A stretch of DNA of 64,000 nucleotides, taken from contig JAXGMV010000001.1 of NCBI GenBank assembly GCA_040768445.1, forward strand, positions 434,001-498,000, written 5' to 3'. A program made the position numbers and the translations under genes. Below are positions 15,211-23,724 of the stretch, one piece after another. The notes below the pieces were generated by a model. The model ran no database searches. It was given only the letters and a program-made list of their open reading frames with translations, and was not told the origin of the DNA. The number at the start of each line of letters is the position of its first letter. The first letter of the stretch is position 1. Source of the stretch: JAXGMV01 sp040768445 (GTDB taxonomy: Bacteria > Chloroflexota > Anaerolineae > Anaerolineales > Anaerolineaceae).

Positions 15211-16815
15211 TCACCCCGCCATCACCAGCACCACCAGACCCACCAGCAGCGCCAGCGCCAGGCTGTAGCCAAACACGCGCTTTAGTATCACACCCTCCTG
15301 TCCGTACACGTTCGTGGCTGTGCTGGCAACCACCAGGCTCTGCGCATTGACCATCTTGCCCATCACGCCGCCGGAGCTGTTGGCGGCCGCCATGGTGACC
15401 GGGTCTATACCCAGCTGTTCGGCGGTGATGCGCTGCAGGCTACCGAACAGCACATTGGACGACGTGTCCGAGCCGGTGATCATCACCCCCAGCCAGCCCA
15501 GCAGGGTGCCAAAGAGCGGGTACAATGCGCCGGCGGCGGCAAAAGCCAGCCCCAGCGTACCGTCCATGCCGGCATAACGCATCACAAACCCCACCGCCAT
15601 CATCACGCTGATGGTGATCAGCGCCAGGCGCGTCTTGCGCAGGTTGGCAAGGTACTCCACCGTCAACTGGCGCGGGGTGAAGCCCATCCACAGCCCGGCT
15701 ATCAGAGCTGCCAGCAAAATGGCCGTGCCGCTGGCTGAGAGCGGTGCGAATTCAAACAACGCCGGCAGTGCCTGGACAGCGGCTGTCACCGGCGGCATGC
15801 GCTGAATGACCTGATGCAGGGCCGGCACCGGCAGCATGAGCGTTGAAAAACCGTCCAGCCAGCCCTTCATCTGCGGCAGTCCCCAGGCGAACACGACCAG
15901 GCTGAGGATACCCCACGGGACCCAGCCGCGCAGGGATGCTCTCCCACCGCCCGCCTGTGGTGTTTCTGTTTCGACTGCCTCACCCGGGAAGCGCCACACC
16001 TGCTTCGGCTGCCAGAAGCGCAGCAGCAGTGCCAGCGCGCCCATCGAAACCAGCGCGGCGGCGATGTTCACCAGCCACGGTCCGTGAAGTGCACCAACTG
16101 CCAGCTGGGCAGCGGCGTAACTGGTTCCGGTCACCAGCAGCGCCGGCCAGATCTCGAGCGTCCTGCGCCAGCCGCACAGCACTGCCACCAGCAGGAAGGG
16201 GATAAGCACGTCAAAGAGGCTTAACTGCAGGGCAATCTCCCGCGTCAATGCCATCAGGTCAAGCCCGGTCACGCTCTGCAGGGCGATCACCGGGGTGCCC
16301 AGGCCGGCAAACGGCACCGGCGCGGTGTTGGCGATCAGCGCCAGCACGGATGCGCTCAGCGGTGGGAAGCCCAACCCGATCAACATGGAGGCTGCCACGG
16401 CCACTGGTGTGCCAAAGCCTGCCGCCCCTTCCAGAAATGCACCGAAACAGAAAGCCACCAGCAGCAGCTGTAGGCGTCGGTCTCGGCTGAAGTGTGTCAG
16501 GCTGGTCTGCAGTAGGCCAAACAACCCCTTGCGTTCGGTCAGGCGGTAGAGGAACAGGACGTTCAGGATAATCCAGCCAATGGGCAAGAAGCCGTAGACC
16601 ATGCCGTACAGGGCGCTCATGGCGGCCGACAGGGCGGGCATGCGGTAAACCACCAGCGCAACCAGCAGCGCGCTTCCCAACCCGATCAATCCGGCGGTGT
16701 GCGTCTTCACTTTGAAGAATGCCAGGCTGATCAGCAGCAGCAGTGCCGGCAGAATGGCTGCCAGGGTCGAGAAGAAGACATTGTTCAGGGGGTCGTAAGT
16801 CTGCAGCCAGGTCAT
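15211..16815 (-). CDS. lctP: L-lactate permease
   Basis: This 534-residue, very hydrophobic protein has about 13-14 transmembrane segments, the usual size and topology of the LctP/LldP family, which carries lactate or glycolate with protons. Family hallmarks include 'FLEGAAGFGTPVAVAASMLIGLGFPP'-type sequence near residue 130 (only part quoted), 'IANTAPVPFAGLGTPV', and a C-terminal 'TGSDTSSNVLFG' followed by 'AANSSGGVMGKM'. These two asparagine/serine-rich motifs are conserved in the family. No lactate dehydrogenase gene is adjacent, so regulation and direction are unknown. It is divergent from an EamA transporter gene. Confidence 0.93.
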   Translation of the reverse strand: MTWLQTYDPLNNVFFSTLAAILPALLLLISLAFFKVKTHTAGLIGLGSALLVALVVYRMPALSAAMSALYGMVYGFLPIGWIILNVLFLYRLTERKGLFGLLQTSLTHFSRDRRLQLLLVAFCFGAFLEGAAGFGTPVAVAASMLIGLGFPPLSASVLALIANTAPVPFAGLGTPVIALQSVTGLDLMALTREIALQLSLFDVLIPFLLVAVLCGWRRTLEIWPALLVTGTSYAAAQLAVGALHGPWLVNIAAALVSMGALALLLRFWQPKQVWRFPGEAVETETPQAGGGRASLRGWVPWGILSLVVFAWGLPQMKGWLDGFSTLMLPVPALHQVIQRMPPVTAAVQALPALFEFAPLSASGTAILLAALIAGLWMGFTPRQLTVEYLANLRKTRLALITISVMMAVGFVMRYAGMDGTLGLAFAAAGALYPLFGTLLGWLGVMITGSDTSSNVLFGSLQRITAEQLGIDPVTMAAANSSGGVMGKMVNAQSLVVASTATNVYGQEGVILKRVFGYSLALALLVGLVVLVMAG

Positions 16816-16986
16816 CGCTCTGCCAGCTCCTCAGGTAGTTGAAGTTACCACCAAGTATAGCGCAATTCGCATCTGCGCACCCATGCTCACACAGGTGATA
16901 TAATGCCACCTGCACGACTGTCCCGCGCGTGTTTGATAATAATCTATGCGCAGTGATTGAATACCTTTACCACCAGGAACCTTTGC

Positions 16987-17913
16987 ATGAATAAACCCGC
17001 ATCCATCTTTACCCGCCAGGCAGTGCTTCACCTGCTGGTGATTTACCTCGTCTGGGGCAGCACCTACCTCGCCATCCGCGTCGGCGTGCGCGAGGGGTCG
17101 GGTTTCCCGCCATTCTTCCTGGGCGGCACGCGTGCGCTCACCGCCAGCCTGATCCTGCTGGCCTGGAATGCCTTCAAAGGCAGCCGCCTGCGCCTGACCA
17201 AACAGGAGCTGCTGCCGGTGGTTCTCTCCGGGCTGGCGCTGTGGCTGGGCGGCAACGGCTTCATCATGGTGGGTGAGAAGTTTGTCGATTCCAGCCTGGC
17301 CGCCCTGATCATCGCCGGCGCGCCCCTGATCACTGCGCTGATCGAATCTGTGCTGGACAAAAAACCGCTGTCTCCGGTGCTGCTGGGGTTCATCCTGATC
17401 GGTATTGCCGGCATCGGCGTCCTCAGCGTGCCCAATTTCCGCTCCGGTGTGCAAACTGACGTGTTCGGTACGTTGATGATCCTGTTGGGGTCGTTGTTCT
17501 GGTCCATCGGCACGATCATCCAGGGGCGCAACCGCCTGCCGCTGGCGCCAACGGTCAACGCCGGCTACCAGATGCTGTTTGGTGGTGTGGCGTTCATCAT
17601 CGCCGCCCTGCTGCTGCGCGAGCCCCTGCCCACCCCGCGTCTCGATGCCTGGCTGGCATGGGGCTACCTGGTGGTATTCGGCTCCATCATCGCCTTCACG
17701 TCCTTTCTAAAGGTGCTGCACCTGCTACCGATGAAAATTGTGATGACCTACAGCTACATCAACCCGATTGTGGCGTTGATACTCGGTTACCTGATCCTTT
17801 CTGAACCAATCACCATCTGGACGATCGCCGGTACCATCCTGGTACTGGTGGGTGTGTTCGGTGTATTCAGTTTTCACCGCCGCGAGGCAAGGCTCAAACC
17901 GGTCAAGCCCTGA
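16987..17913 (+). CDS. EamA-family (drug/metabolite) transporter
   Basis: This is a 308-residue protein from ATG 16987; a TTG ten codons earlier is less likely. It contains ten hydrophobic helices in two similar halves, the EamA duplication. The first half opens with 'YLVWGSTYLAIRVGV', a hallmark of the RhtA/YedA branch, and the second contains 'FWSIGTIIQGR' and 'TYSYINPIVALILGYLILSE'. Members export amino acids, metabolites or toxic compounds across the cytoplasmic membrane. The substrate cannot be predicted. The gene is divergent from the lactate permease, sharing a 171-base intergenic region. Confidence 0.9.
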   Translation: MNKPASIFTRQAVLHLLVIYLVWGSTYLAIRVGVREGSGFPPFFLGGTRALTASLILLAWNAFKGSRLRLTKQELLPVVLSGLALWLGGNGFIMVGEKFVDSSLAALIIAGAPLITALIESVLDKKPLSPVLLGFILIGIAGIGVLSVPNFRSGVQTDVFGTLMILLGSLFWSIGTIIQGRNRLPLAPTVNAGYQMLFGGVAFIIAALLLREPLPTPRLDAWLAWGYLVVFGSIIAFTSFLKVLHLLPMKIVMTYSYINPIVALILGYLILSEPITIWTIAGTILVLVGVFGVFSFHRREARLKPVKP

Positions 17914-18078
17914 CGCAACTCAAACCTCATCCCTGATCATATATTTGTTACTGAATTCTTCCCGGTTGATCCAAATTAACGAACATCTGGTAGAATATCT
18001 GACGGTAAACAGCGTAACTGGAAAGGGTGCTGCAGAGCCTTAAATCAAACGCCTGCACCAGGTTAGATAATCAGCTGA

Positions 18079-18654
18079 ATGGATATCGTTTCCACACTTA
18101 TCATCTCAATTGCCCTGGCTATGGACTGCTTTGCCGTCTCGCTGGGCATCGGCACATCACCTGTGCCGACCTCACGCCGGTTGATTTTTCGCATCACCTA
18201 CCACTTCGGTCTATTCCAGGGCGGTATGGCCTTTCTCGGATGGCTGGCTGGTTCCACGGTGGTGCAGTTTATCTCAGCTTTTGACCATTGGATTGCGTTC
18301 GGGCTGCTGGCATATGTCGGCGGTAAGATGATCCACGAAGGTTTTACCAATCACACTGAGGATATTAACCCGGAAGAGCTGGCTGATCCCTCACGCGGCC
18401 GGTCACTGGTAATGCTCTCCATTGCCACCAGCATCGATGCCCTGGCTGTAGGGTTGAGCCTGGCGATTCTTCAGGCTAACATCCTGGTATCCAGCCTGAG
18501 CATTGGCATCACTTCCTCTCTGTTATCACTGGTAGGTCTGCTGGTAGGTAATAACCTGTCAAATCGCTTTGGCAAACGCATGGAAATCCTTGGCGGCGTT
18601 ATCCTGCTGATAATCGGCCTGCGGATTCTCATCAGTCATCTCACCGGGGCATAA
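18079..18654 (+). CDS. mntP: Manganese efflux pump MntP
   Basis: The 191-residue protein has six transmembrane segments in two repeats, matching MntP (formerly DUF204). The paired aspartate motifs 'ALAMDCFAVSLG' at about 12-23 and 'ATSIDALAVGLS' at about 115-126 are the known manganese-binding signatures. 'FGLFQGGM' and 'YVGGKMI' also match. It exports Mn(II) to prevent toxicity. The upstream 165 bases were checked for a yybP-ykoY manganese riboswitch, and no convincing copy of its conserved core was seen. The gene stands alone. Confidence 0.95.
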   Translation: MDIVSTLIISIALAMDCFAVSLGIGTSPVPTSRRLIFRITYHFGLFQGGMAFLGWLAGSTVVQFISAFDHWIAFGLLAYVGGKMIHEGFTNHTEDINPEELADPSRGRSLVMLSIATSIDALAVGLSLAILQANILVSSLSIGITSSLLSLVGLLVGNNLSNRFGKRMEILGGVILLIIGLRILISHLTGA

Positions 18655-18796
18655 AGTTCCTTCTGTACTTATTTAAGTACATAAAATACTTGGTTAATTT
18701 GCCCACGACCAAAAAATCCTTGTATTAAAGATAATAACATGTACAATTAAATAGTTGTTACAAACAAAGTTTTTTAGTATGAAAGGATAAAGGATC

Positions 18797-19369
18797 ATGG
18801 CTGAAGAGAAAAAGAAAAAATCAATTTTTGACAAGGCAATTGATGCACTAACCAACCGCGATGAAAAAGAAGCGGAAGAAGCTGCCAAGAAAGCATTCGA
18901 AGAGAAGAAAGCTGCTGCAGCTAAAGAAGCCAAAGAAAAGTTGGAAGCCGTCAAAGCCGAAGCAGCAGCCGCCAAGAAGGCAGCTGAAGACAAACTGAAA
19001 GCAGAAGCAGAGAAAGCAAAGCTGGAAGCCGAAGCCAATCGCAAAGCTGAAATGGAAAAAGTCATGGCAGACCGCAAGGCTGAGATGGAAGAGCGCGAAT
19101 TACAACGCAAAGAACTCATTGAAGCCCAGAGAAAAGCCGCTGAGAAAAAATATATGACCGAGCACACCGTTGTTCAGGGCGACATGCTCAGTGCGCTTTC
19201 CTTAAAATACTACGGCTCCGCGGTGCGCGACTATTGGTGGCTGATTTATGAAGCCAACAAAGATGTCATCGGAGATAACTACAACAACATTAAACCTGGC
19301 ATGGTACTGAAAGTCCCCGAGCTAACCGAAGAACAAAAAGAAGATATTAAGAAAAGAAAACAAGGCTAA
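18797..19369 (+). CDS. LysM-domain protein with charged coiled coil
   Basis: The protein has 190 residues. The first 120 are a lysine, glutamate and alanine-rich helix with heptad-like spacing, with no signal peptide or transmembrane helix. The C-terminal LysM domain (about 122-175) starts 'HTVVQGDMLSALSLKYYGSA' and ends 'IKPGMVLKVPEL'. LysM binds N-acetylglucosamine polymers when exported; here the lack of an export signal suggests a cytoplasmic structural or adaptor use. AAAGGATAAAGG lies just before the ATG. The following gene starts one base after its stop, so they form a pair and may work together. Confidence 0.8.
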   Translation: MAEEKKKKSIFDKAIDALTNRDEKEAEEAAKKAFEEKKAAAAKEAKEKLEAVKAEAAAAKKAAEDKLKAEAEKAKLEAEANRKAEMEKVMADRKAEMEERELQRKELIEAQRKAAEKKYMTEHTVVQGDMLSALSLKYYGSAVRDYWWLIYEANKDVIGDNYNNIKPGMVLKVPELTEEQKEDIKKRKQG

Positions 19370-19370
19370 T

Positions 19371-20354
19371 ATGGCACAACAAGAAATCGATTTAACCAGC
19401 CTGTTCCAGGCGGTTACTACAACGCTGGCGGAGAATAAGGCTGCATTAAATCAGGCTGACACCTACAACCATGATCATGGCGATCACATGGTGGAGGTAT
19501 TTAAGACCGTCACTGGGGCAGTAAAAAAGAAATCCAACGCCCCTGCGGCGGAACAGTTGGCTTATGCCAGCAAGGCGCTCAGTAAAAAGAGCGACAGCGG
19601 CTCAGCCAAAATTTATGCTGAAAGCCTGTCAAAAGCGTCAAAGGTCGTCACCGGCCAGGGAATTACCCCTGACAAAGCTATGCCCTTCCTGCAGACCCTG
19701 TTGGGCGGCGGAGTAACACCGCCCCAGGCACCGCAGACGGGTGCACCGGGTCAGACAGCCCAGACACAAACAGGCTCTGATATGCTCGGCAGCTTGCTTG
19801 CTGGTATGAATTCAGGTTCTGAACTGCCAACAACTCCCAGCAGCACAGATGGGGCTGACCCGTTGTCCTCCCTGCTCGGCGGTTTGTTAGGTGGGTCTGC
19901 CCCCCAGCAGGCGCCCCAACAGCCAGCCAGCGGAGATATGCTATCCTCGCTGCTCGGCAGTTTAATGGGCGGGTCTGCTCCACAGCAGGCGCCCCAACAA
20001 CCAGCCAGTGGAGATATGCTGTCCTCCCTGCTCGGTGGGTTGATGGGTGGGTCTGCTCCTCAGCAAGCTCCCCAACAAAATGAAGTTGGCGGTGAAATTG
20101 TCAACTCGCTGCTCGGCAGTTTGATGGGCGGTGGTACACAGCAGTCTTCCAGCAGTAATGGCGTTGACACGATGGACCTCATCAGCATGGGGTTGGCGTT
20201 CTTGAAAGCCAAGAATTCCGGAAAAAGCACCATTGAAGCGCTGATCAGCGCTGTGCTTAATAACAGTGCCGTTGGCCAGCAGGGTTACCGCAAGGAATCC
20301 GGCGGTTTAATCGCATCAACTGTCCTGCAAATGCTGGGCGGAATGGCCAAATAA
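19371..20354 (+). CDS. DAK2-like N-terminal domain protein with glycine/proline/glutamine repeats
   Basis: This 327-residue protein has a helical N-terminal domain (about 1-112). In it, 'LNQADTYNHDHGDHM' and later 'KKSDSGSAKIYAESL' recall the two metal- and phosphate-binding loops of the DAK2/DhaL fold, though the usual 'GDGDxG' is altered. A low-complexity middle (about 115-255) holds three near-identical 26-residue units plus a divergent fourth, rich in leucine, glycine, serine, glutamine and proline. A C-terminal helical segment follows. It is paired with the LysM gene and followed by a strong terminator. Activity is uncertain, and it may be structural. Confidence 0.55.
   Translation: MAQQEIDLTSLFQAVTTTLAENKAALNQADTYNHDHGDHMVEVFKTVTGAVKKKSNAPAAEQLAYASKALSKKSDSGSAKIYAESLSKASKVVTGQGITPDKAMPFLQTLLGGGVTPPQAPQTGAPGQTAQTQTGSDMLGSLLAGMNSGSELPTTPSSTDGADPLSSLLGGLLGGSAPQQAPQQPASGDMLSSLLGSLMGGSAPQQAPQQPASGDMLSSLLGGLMGGSAPQQAPQQNEVGGEIVNSLLGSLMGGGTQQSSSSNGVDTMDLISMGLAFLKAKNSGKSTIEALISAVLNNSAVGQQGYRKESGGLIASTVLQMLGGMAK
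19863..20100 (+). repeat. In-frame 78-bp tandem repeat
   Basis: Units begin at 19863, 19941 and 20019, each 78 bases (26 codons) apart, and a fourth, diverged unit starts near 20100 after one extra codon. Neighbouring units differ mainly at synonymous positions, so the array is old enough to have drifted but is kept in frame. Copy number may vary between strains. Confidence 0.85.
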
Positions 20355-20372
20355 CCATCAGATTTTCAATCT

Positions 20373-20404
20373 AAAATCGGCTGTCAATGACAGCCGATTT
20401 TTTT
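20373..20404 (+). terminator. Rho-independent terminator, probably bidirectional
   Basis: A perfect inverted repeat of 14-base arms (AAAATCGGCTGTCA and its complement) separated by one base, followed by a T-run. It lies between the convergent DAK2-like and Vps62-like genes. The A-run on the left makes it a usable terminator on the minus strand as well. Confidence 0.9.
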
Positions 20405-20465
20405 GCTTTCACAAAGCATCAAAAACTTGACCATCTGTAGCAAGCGAAAGCCAGTGATGTTTTAG

Positions 20466-22304
20466 CTACTTCGCAAAAATCTCAGCCAGGTTATCCCACA
20501 GGATATACACGCTGGCAACAAAAACCAGCACAAACACGATCGGCCAGAAAAACTCATAAAGCAGGATGCCAGCCGCTATGAATGAGAGCAGTATGGTGAT
20601 TCGATATGTAAACTGCAGTAAACGGTGTTTGAAACCTGCCTCGATGAGCAGGATCAGCACCACCAGTCCCCCAAGGCCCACCCCAAGATACTGGCGGGCA
20701 AACAGAGCCAGAACAATCACCGTCACCATCATCAAGCTGATGCTGACAGCTGACCATAACTCAGCCACCTTGCCAAACCGAATGTTTCCACCGGTTTCAG
20801 GCTGCGGCGGACGCACAAGGTGTGAGCGGAGGTTCTTTGTCAGCAGGCTATCGAGTGAAACCAGATTTTCTTTGAGTGTTTCAGCAATCAGCTCATTGTG
20901 GGCAAAGGTCTTTTTAAGCGCTCGCAGCTCCGAAAAGTGCCCGTCAATATTGTCCACCATCTCACCCAGTTGGGTGTTGAGCGTGTACTTATCTTGCACG
21001 CCTGTCAGTTCAACACCTGCCTGGTACTGCTGTGACTGAATGTGGTTAATCTTTCCCAGTAATTCAGACTGTTCTCTTTCAATATCCAGCAGCCTGAGTT
21101 CAAGCAGGCGGCGCGCTTCATTTGGCGGCGGCACTTTGTCCAGCCCCACCCAACCAAACGGGTCATACCAGGCGCGACGGATAGTGCCATTGCGGTTAAA
21201 GCGTGGCCCGGCAGGCGCATTCTCACCAGCCACAGGGTCACGCGCAAAGAAACCCCACAGACCATGGTACTTTTGCACCCAGTCCGGCATGGGGTCAATC
21301 AAAACAGGTTCTTTCCAATCATTTTTCTGTCCATAACCGATTGCCTGTCCATCACCGCGGGCATAATCCACAAACGGGATGCGGAACAGGTTGATACGGG
21401 TATGCGGAGATAACTGGTCTTGTTGATAATTAAACATCTGGCGCCAGGCTGCAGCAACTTTCTCGATTACCCGGCTGGCGCCTGTCAGCAGTGCAATCTC
21501 GGCATCGGCAATATATTCACCGCCTTGAAAATAATTGGAATGCGACCCCGCACCGGCATAGAGCACCGGGTGGCCATCAATCAGCGTCAATTCGCTGTCC
21601 TGCCAGTGCCGGCGCAGATCGTCGCCCTCGAAATCATGGTTTGAACAGGCCGCCCAGGCCGGCTCCAGTTCGCCGTCATCCCTGCGGTAGAGGTACACAC
21701 AGGCCATCTCCCAGTCGCCCTCATGATCATTAACGCCCTTGAAGCCCGAGCGCCAATCATTGAACGGGTAAAAATACCAGTACTGCAGCGCAATCCAACC
21801 GCCATATTCCACCACACGGCCATAATACTGATAGTGTTCATTGGTATGCATCATCCCCTGGTAAGTTTGAATGGCTGCCGTGGCTGTATCGCCGGGAACC
21901 CTACCCCTAGCCAGCAGTGAAATTGTGAACACGGCATCAATTAAGCGTGACAATAAGCCCACCCTGGCCAGCCGGCCTGAACCTGGTTTAAAGTGCTTTT
22001 TGGTTGTCTCACGCCCGATGCCTTCCTTAAGGCGGTATGCCGCCAACTCAGTGATGTTGAGCGGCTCAATAAACTTCAAGTAATTGACCTTATTAGCCCC
22101 CTCCACCTGTTTTTCAGCCAGGTTTTCAAGCGTCAACGTGCGCTGACCGCTGACATTGTGCGAGACCTGTCCCCGCTCATAAACCCACAGGCTGCATTCC
22201 TGCAAGTATTCTTCGACAGCTATCGGGTAAAATGATTCGCCGATGGTAAAACGCAGCACCGGCGCATGCTTTTTTAAAAGCTCCAGTTTCTCAGCGTCGT
22301 TCAT
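20466..22304 (-). CDS. Vps62-like domain protein with C-terminal membrane helices
   Basis: The 612-residue protein begins with 'LLKKHAPVLRFTIGESFYP'. Its central domain (about 150-280) contains 'YWYFYPFNDW', 'DHEGDWEMACVYL' and 'GHPVLYAGAGSHSNYFQGGEY', the pattern of the Vps62/DUF946 family also seen in eukaryotic vacuolar sorting proteins and plant proteins. A coiled coil follows at about 395-500, and then three to four hydrophobic helices at about 520-605 that anchor it to the membrane. The function of the bacterial members is unknown. Histidines and aspartates in 'NHDFEGDD' and 'GAGSHSNY' could form a metal site. The start overlaps the preceding gene by four bases (ATGA), so the two are translationally coupled. 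Confidence 0.75.
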   Translation of the reverse strand: MNDAEKLELLKKHAPVLRFTIGESFYPIAVEEYLQECSLWVYERGQVSHNVSGQRTLTLENLAEKQVEGANKVNYLKFIEPLNITELAAYRLKEGIGRETTKKHFKPGSGRLARVGLLSRLIDAVFTISLLARGRVPGDTATAAIQTYQGMMHTNEHYQYYGRVVEYGGWIALQYWYFYPFNDWRSGFKGVNDHEGDWEMACVYLYRRDDGELEPAWAACSNHDFEGDDLRRHWQDSELTLIDGHPVLYAGAGSHSNYFQGGEYIADAEIALLTGASRVIEKVAAAWRQMFNYQQDQLSPHTRINLFRIPFVDYARGDGQAIGYGQKNDWKEPVLIDPMPDWVQKYHGLWGFFARDPVAGENAPAGPRFNRNGTIRRAWYDPFGWVGLDKVPPPNEARRLLELRLLDIEREQSELLGKINHIQSQQYQAGVELTGVQDKYTLNTQLGEMVDNIDGHFSELRALKKTFAHNELIAETLKENLVSLDSLLTKNLRSHLVRPPQPETGGNIRFGKVAELWSAVSISLMMVTVIVLALFARQYLGVGLGGLVVLILLIEAGFKHRLLQFTYRITILLSFIAAGILLYEFFWPIVFVLVFVASVYILWDNLAEIFAK

Positions 22305-22825
22305 CGCGCTTCTTCTTCCTTGATGTAGCGCCGGTCTTCCGGCAGGAACAATACACGCACGTTGGCGTAACTGAGATAGATGACCATGAACAGGCTTGCT
22401 GCCATCAACAGGTAAATATGTTTAGGTTTATCGGTGAAATACAGGATGATGCCGATCAGCAGGCTGGCGCCCTGCACAAATACAGCCATATCCCAGGCGA
22501 AGCGCCACAGGCGGAAGAATCCAATTGCAGCAATAAATATCAGGATAGTCAGGAAGAACAGCGCCAGGCTCTCGACCAGTGCTGGGATCAGGTTCAGGCT
22601 GACTGCGTTTTCGTACAGCCGCGATAAAAACTCACCAGTTGAGAGCGTGTCAATGTCAGGCGTGTTTCGCCCAAACAGCCACTGTCTGAGCAGTGATAAG
22701 CCCTGGTTGAGGTCAAAATGATACACAGCCAATCCCAGCAACAGCCCGGACTGGATGAGCAGCAGCCAGGACAGCAGGGTAATCACCGGTGATCTTTTAT
22801 TACGCTTGCGCACCTTTTTTGTCAT
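22301..22825 (-). CDS. Four-helix membrane protein, partner of the Vps62-like protein
   Basis: The 174-residue protein starts with a basic stretch ('KKVRKRNKR') and has four hydrophobic helices, at roughly 14-33, 72-98, 105-125 and 132-150. No catalytic motif is visible. Its stop overlaps the start of the Vps62-like gene by four bases, and both belong to one operon. I do not recognise the family. Confidence 0.7.
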   Translation of the reverse strand: MTKKVRKRNKRSPVITLLSWLLLIQSGLLLGLAVYHFDLNQGLSLLRQWLFGRNTPDIDTLSTGEFLSRLYENAVSLNLIPALVESLALFFLTILIFIAAIGFFRLWRFAWDMAVFVQGASLLIGIILYFTDKPKHIYLLMAASLFMVIYLSYANVRVLFLPEDRRYIKEEEAR

Positions 22826-22890
22826 ATCTTGCCTGATCCTGCAAGGTTGTACTACATAAAAAGTCTATCACAGAATATTCGGGGACACAC

Positions 22891-22920
22891 AAAAAAGCGG
22901 GGGAGACAGTCTCTCCCGCT
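22891..22920 (-). terminator. Rho-independent terminator after the AIM24 gene
   Basis: On the minus strand, AGCGGGAGAGAC pairs with GTCTCCCCCGCT (one mismatch or bulge) and is followed by TTTTTT. It lies just after the stop at 22943 and separates the AIM24 gene from the two-gene membrane operon. Confidence 0.85.
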
Positions 22921-22942
22921 GATAGTGCCCGTTCTCCACAAA

Positions 22943-23626
22943 TTACGAACTGCTGTTTGATTTTGGCAGTTTTGGCAGCAGCCAGGAGAGAAATGAACTT
23001 GCGGAGCGCGTTTGCATCAGCAGCCTGCCAGGGCCGGTCAGGTCAACCACCAATCCCTCGCCGCTGAACAGTGTGGATTTGATGCCGCCTACCCGCCGGA
23101 TATTGAACCCCAATGATTCGCTGAATGCTACCAGGTGGCCGGTATCCACGGTAAACACCTGCCCTGCAGCCAGCGCGACTTCATGGATGGCGCCGTAGGA
23201 AGACATCAAGATCTTACCGCGTCCGCCTGCCTTTAGCATGATAAAGCCTTCCGAGGCAAAGAACGTCCTGGCACCGCCCCACTTGGTATCGATTGTCACA
23301 CCTTCTTCAGAGGCGACATAGGAACCGGACTGTATCAGGATGGTCATATTGGCCAGGTCGAGCGCATACAAATCGCCGGGCAGTGATGGCGCTACCAGCA
23401 CCTCACCGCCGCCTGCTGGCGCCTGGTATACATTTTGAAAGAAGCTCTCACCGCCCAGCATTGAGCGAGCCAGCGACTTCAATACGCCGCCTGTTGCCTG
23501 CGTCTGCAGGCTGATACCCTGGCTCATACCCACCATTGAACCACTCTCGACCCTGACGCTTTCGTTTGGCGCCAGCTTGAGAACGCCCATTGAATAAGCC
23601 GGTTTATAAAGAATTTGAATATCCAT
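22943..23626 (-). CDS. AIM24/TIGR00266-family protein
   Basis: The 227-residue protein is a beta-rich, tryptophan-RNA-binding-attenuator-like fold typical of the AIM24 family. 'LAPNESVRVESGSMVGMS' near residue 18, 'RSMLGGESFFQNVYQA' near 52 and 'GEGLVVDLTGPGRLLMQTRS' near 190 are the family's marker segments. Bacterial members are soluble and widespread, with no firmly known function; the yeast relative affects mitochondrial membrane organisation. AAAGGA lies eight bases before the ATG. It is transcribed alone, divergent from the TGT-paralogue operon. Confidence 0.9.
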   Translation of the reverse strand: MDIQILYKPAYSMGVLKLAPNESVRVESGSMVGMSQGISLQTQATGGVLKSLARSMLGGESFFQNVYQAPAGGGEVLVAPSLPGDLYALDLANMTILIQSGSYVASEEGVTIDTKWGGARTFFASEGFIMLKAGGRGKILMSSYGAIHEVALAAGQVFTVDTGHLVAFSESLGFNIRRVGGIKSTLFSGEGLVVDLTGPGRLLMQTRSASSFLSWLLPKLPKSNSSS

Positions 23627-23724
23627 TTAGAATCCTTTCTCTCACGGTGAATGACTTTCGGTTAATCATAATCGAATTTTATTTCAATATCATAAAGCCG
23701 CACCTTGCGGAACACTGGAGATTA

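Noticed and set aside
17914..18078. yybP-ykoY manganese riboswitch before mntP
   Set aside because: The conserved core was not found by eye; a covariance search (Infernal) would be decisive.
18797..20354. Part of a phage-tail-like or contractile injection system, because of the LysM protein
   Set aside because: No sheath, tube, baseplate or AAA ATPase gene nearby.
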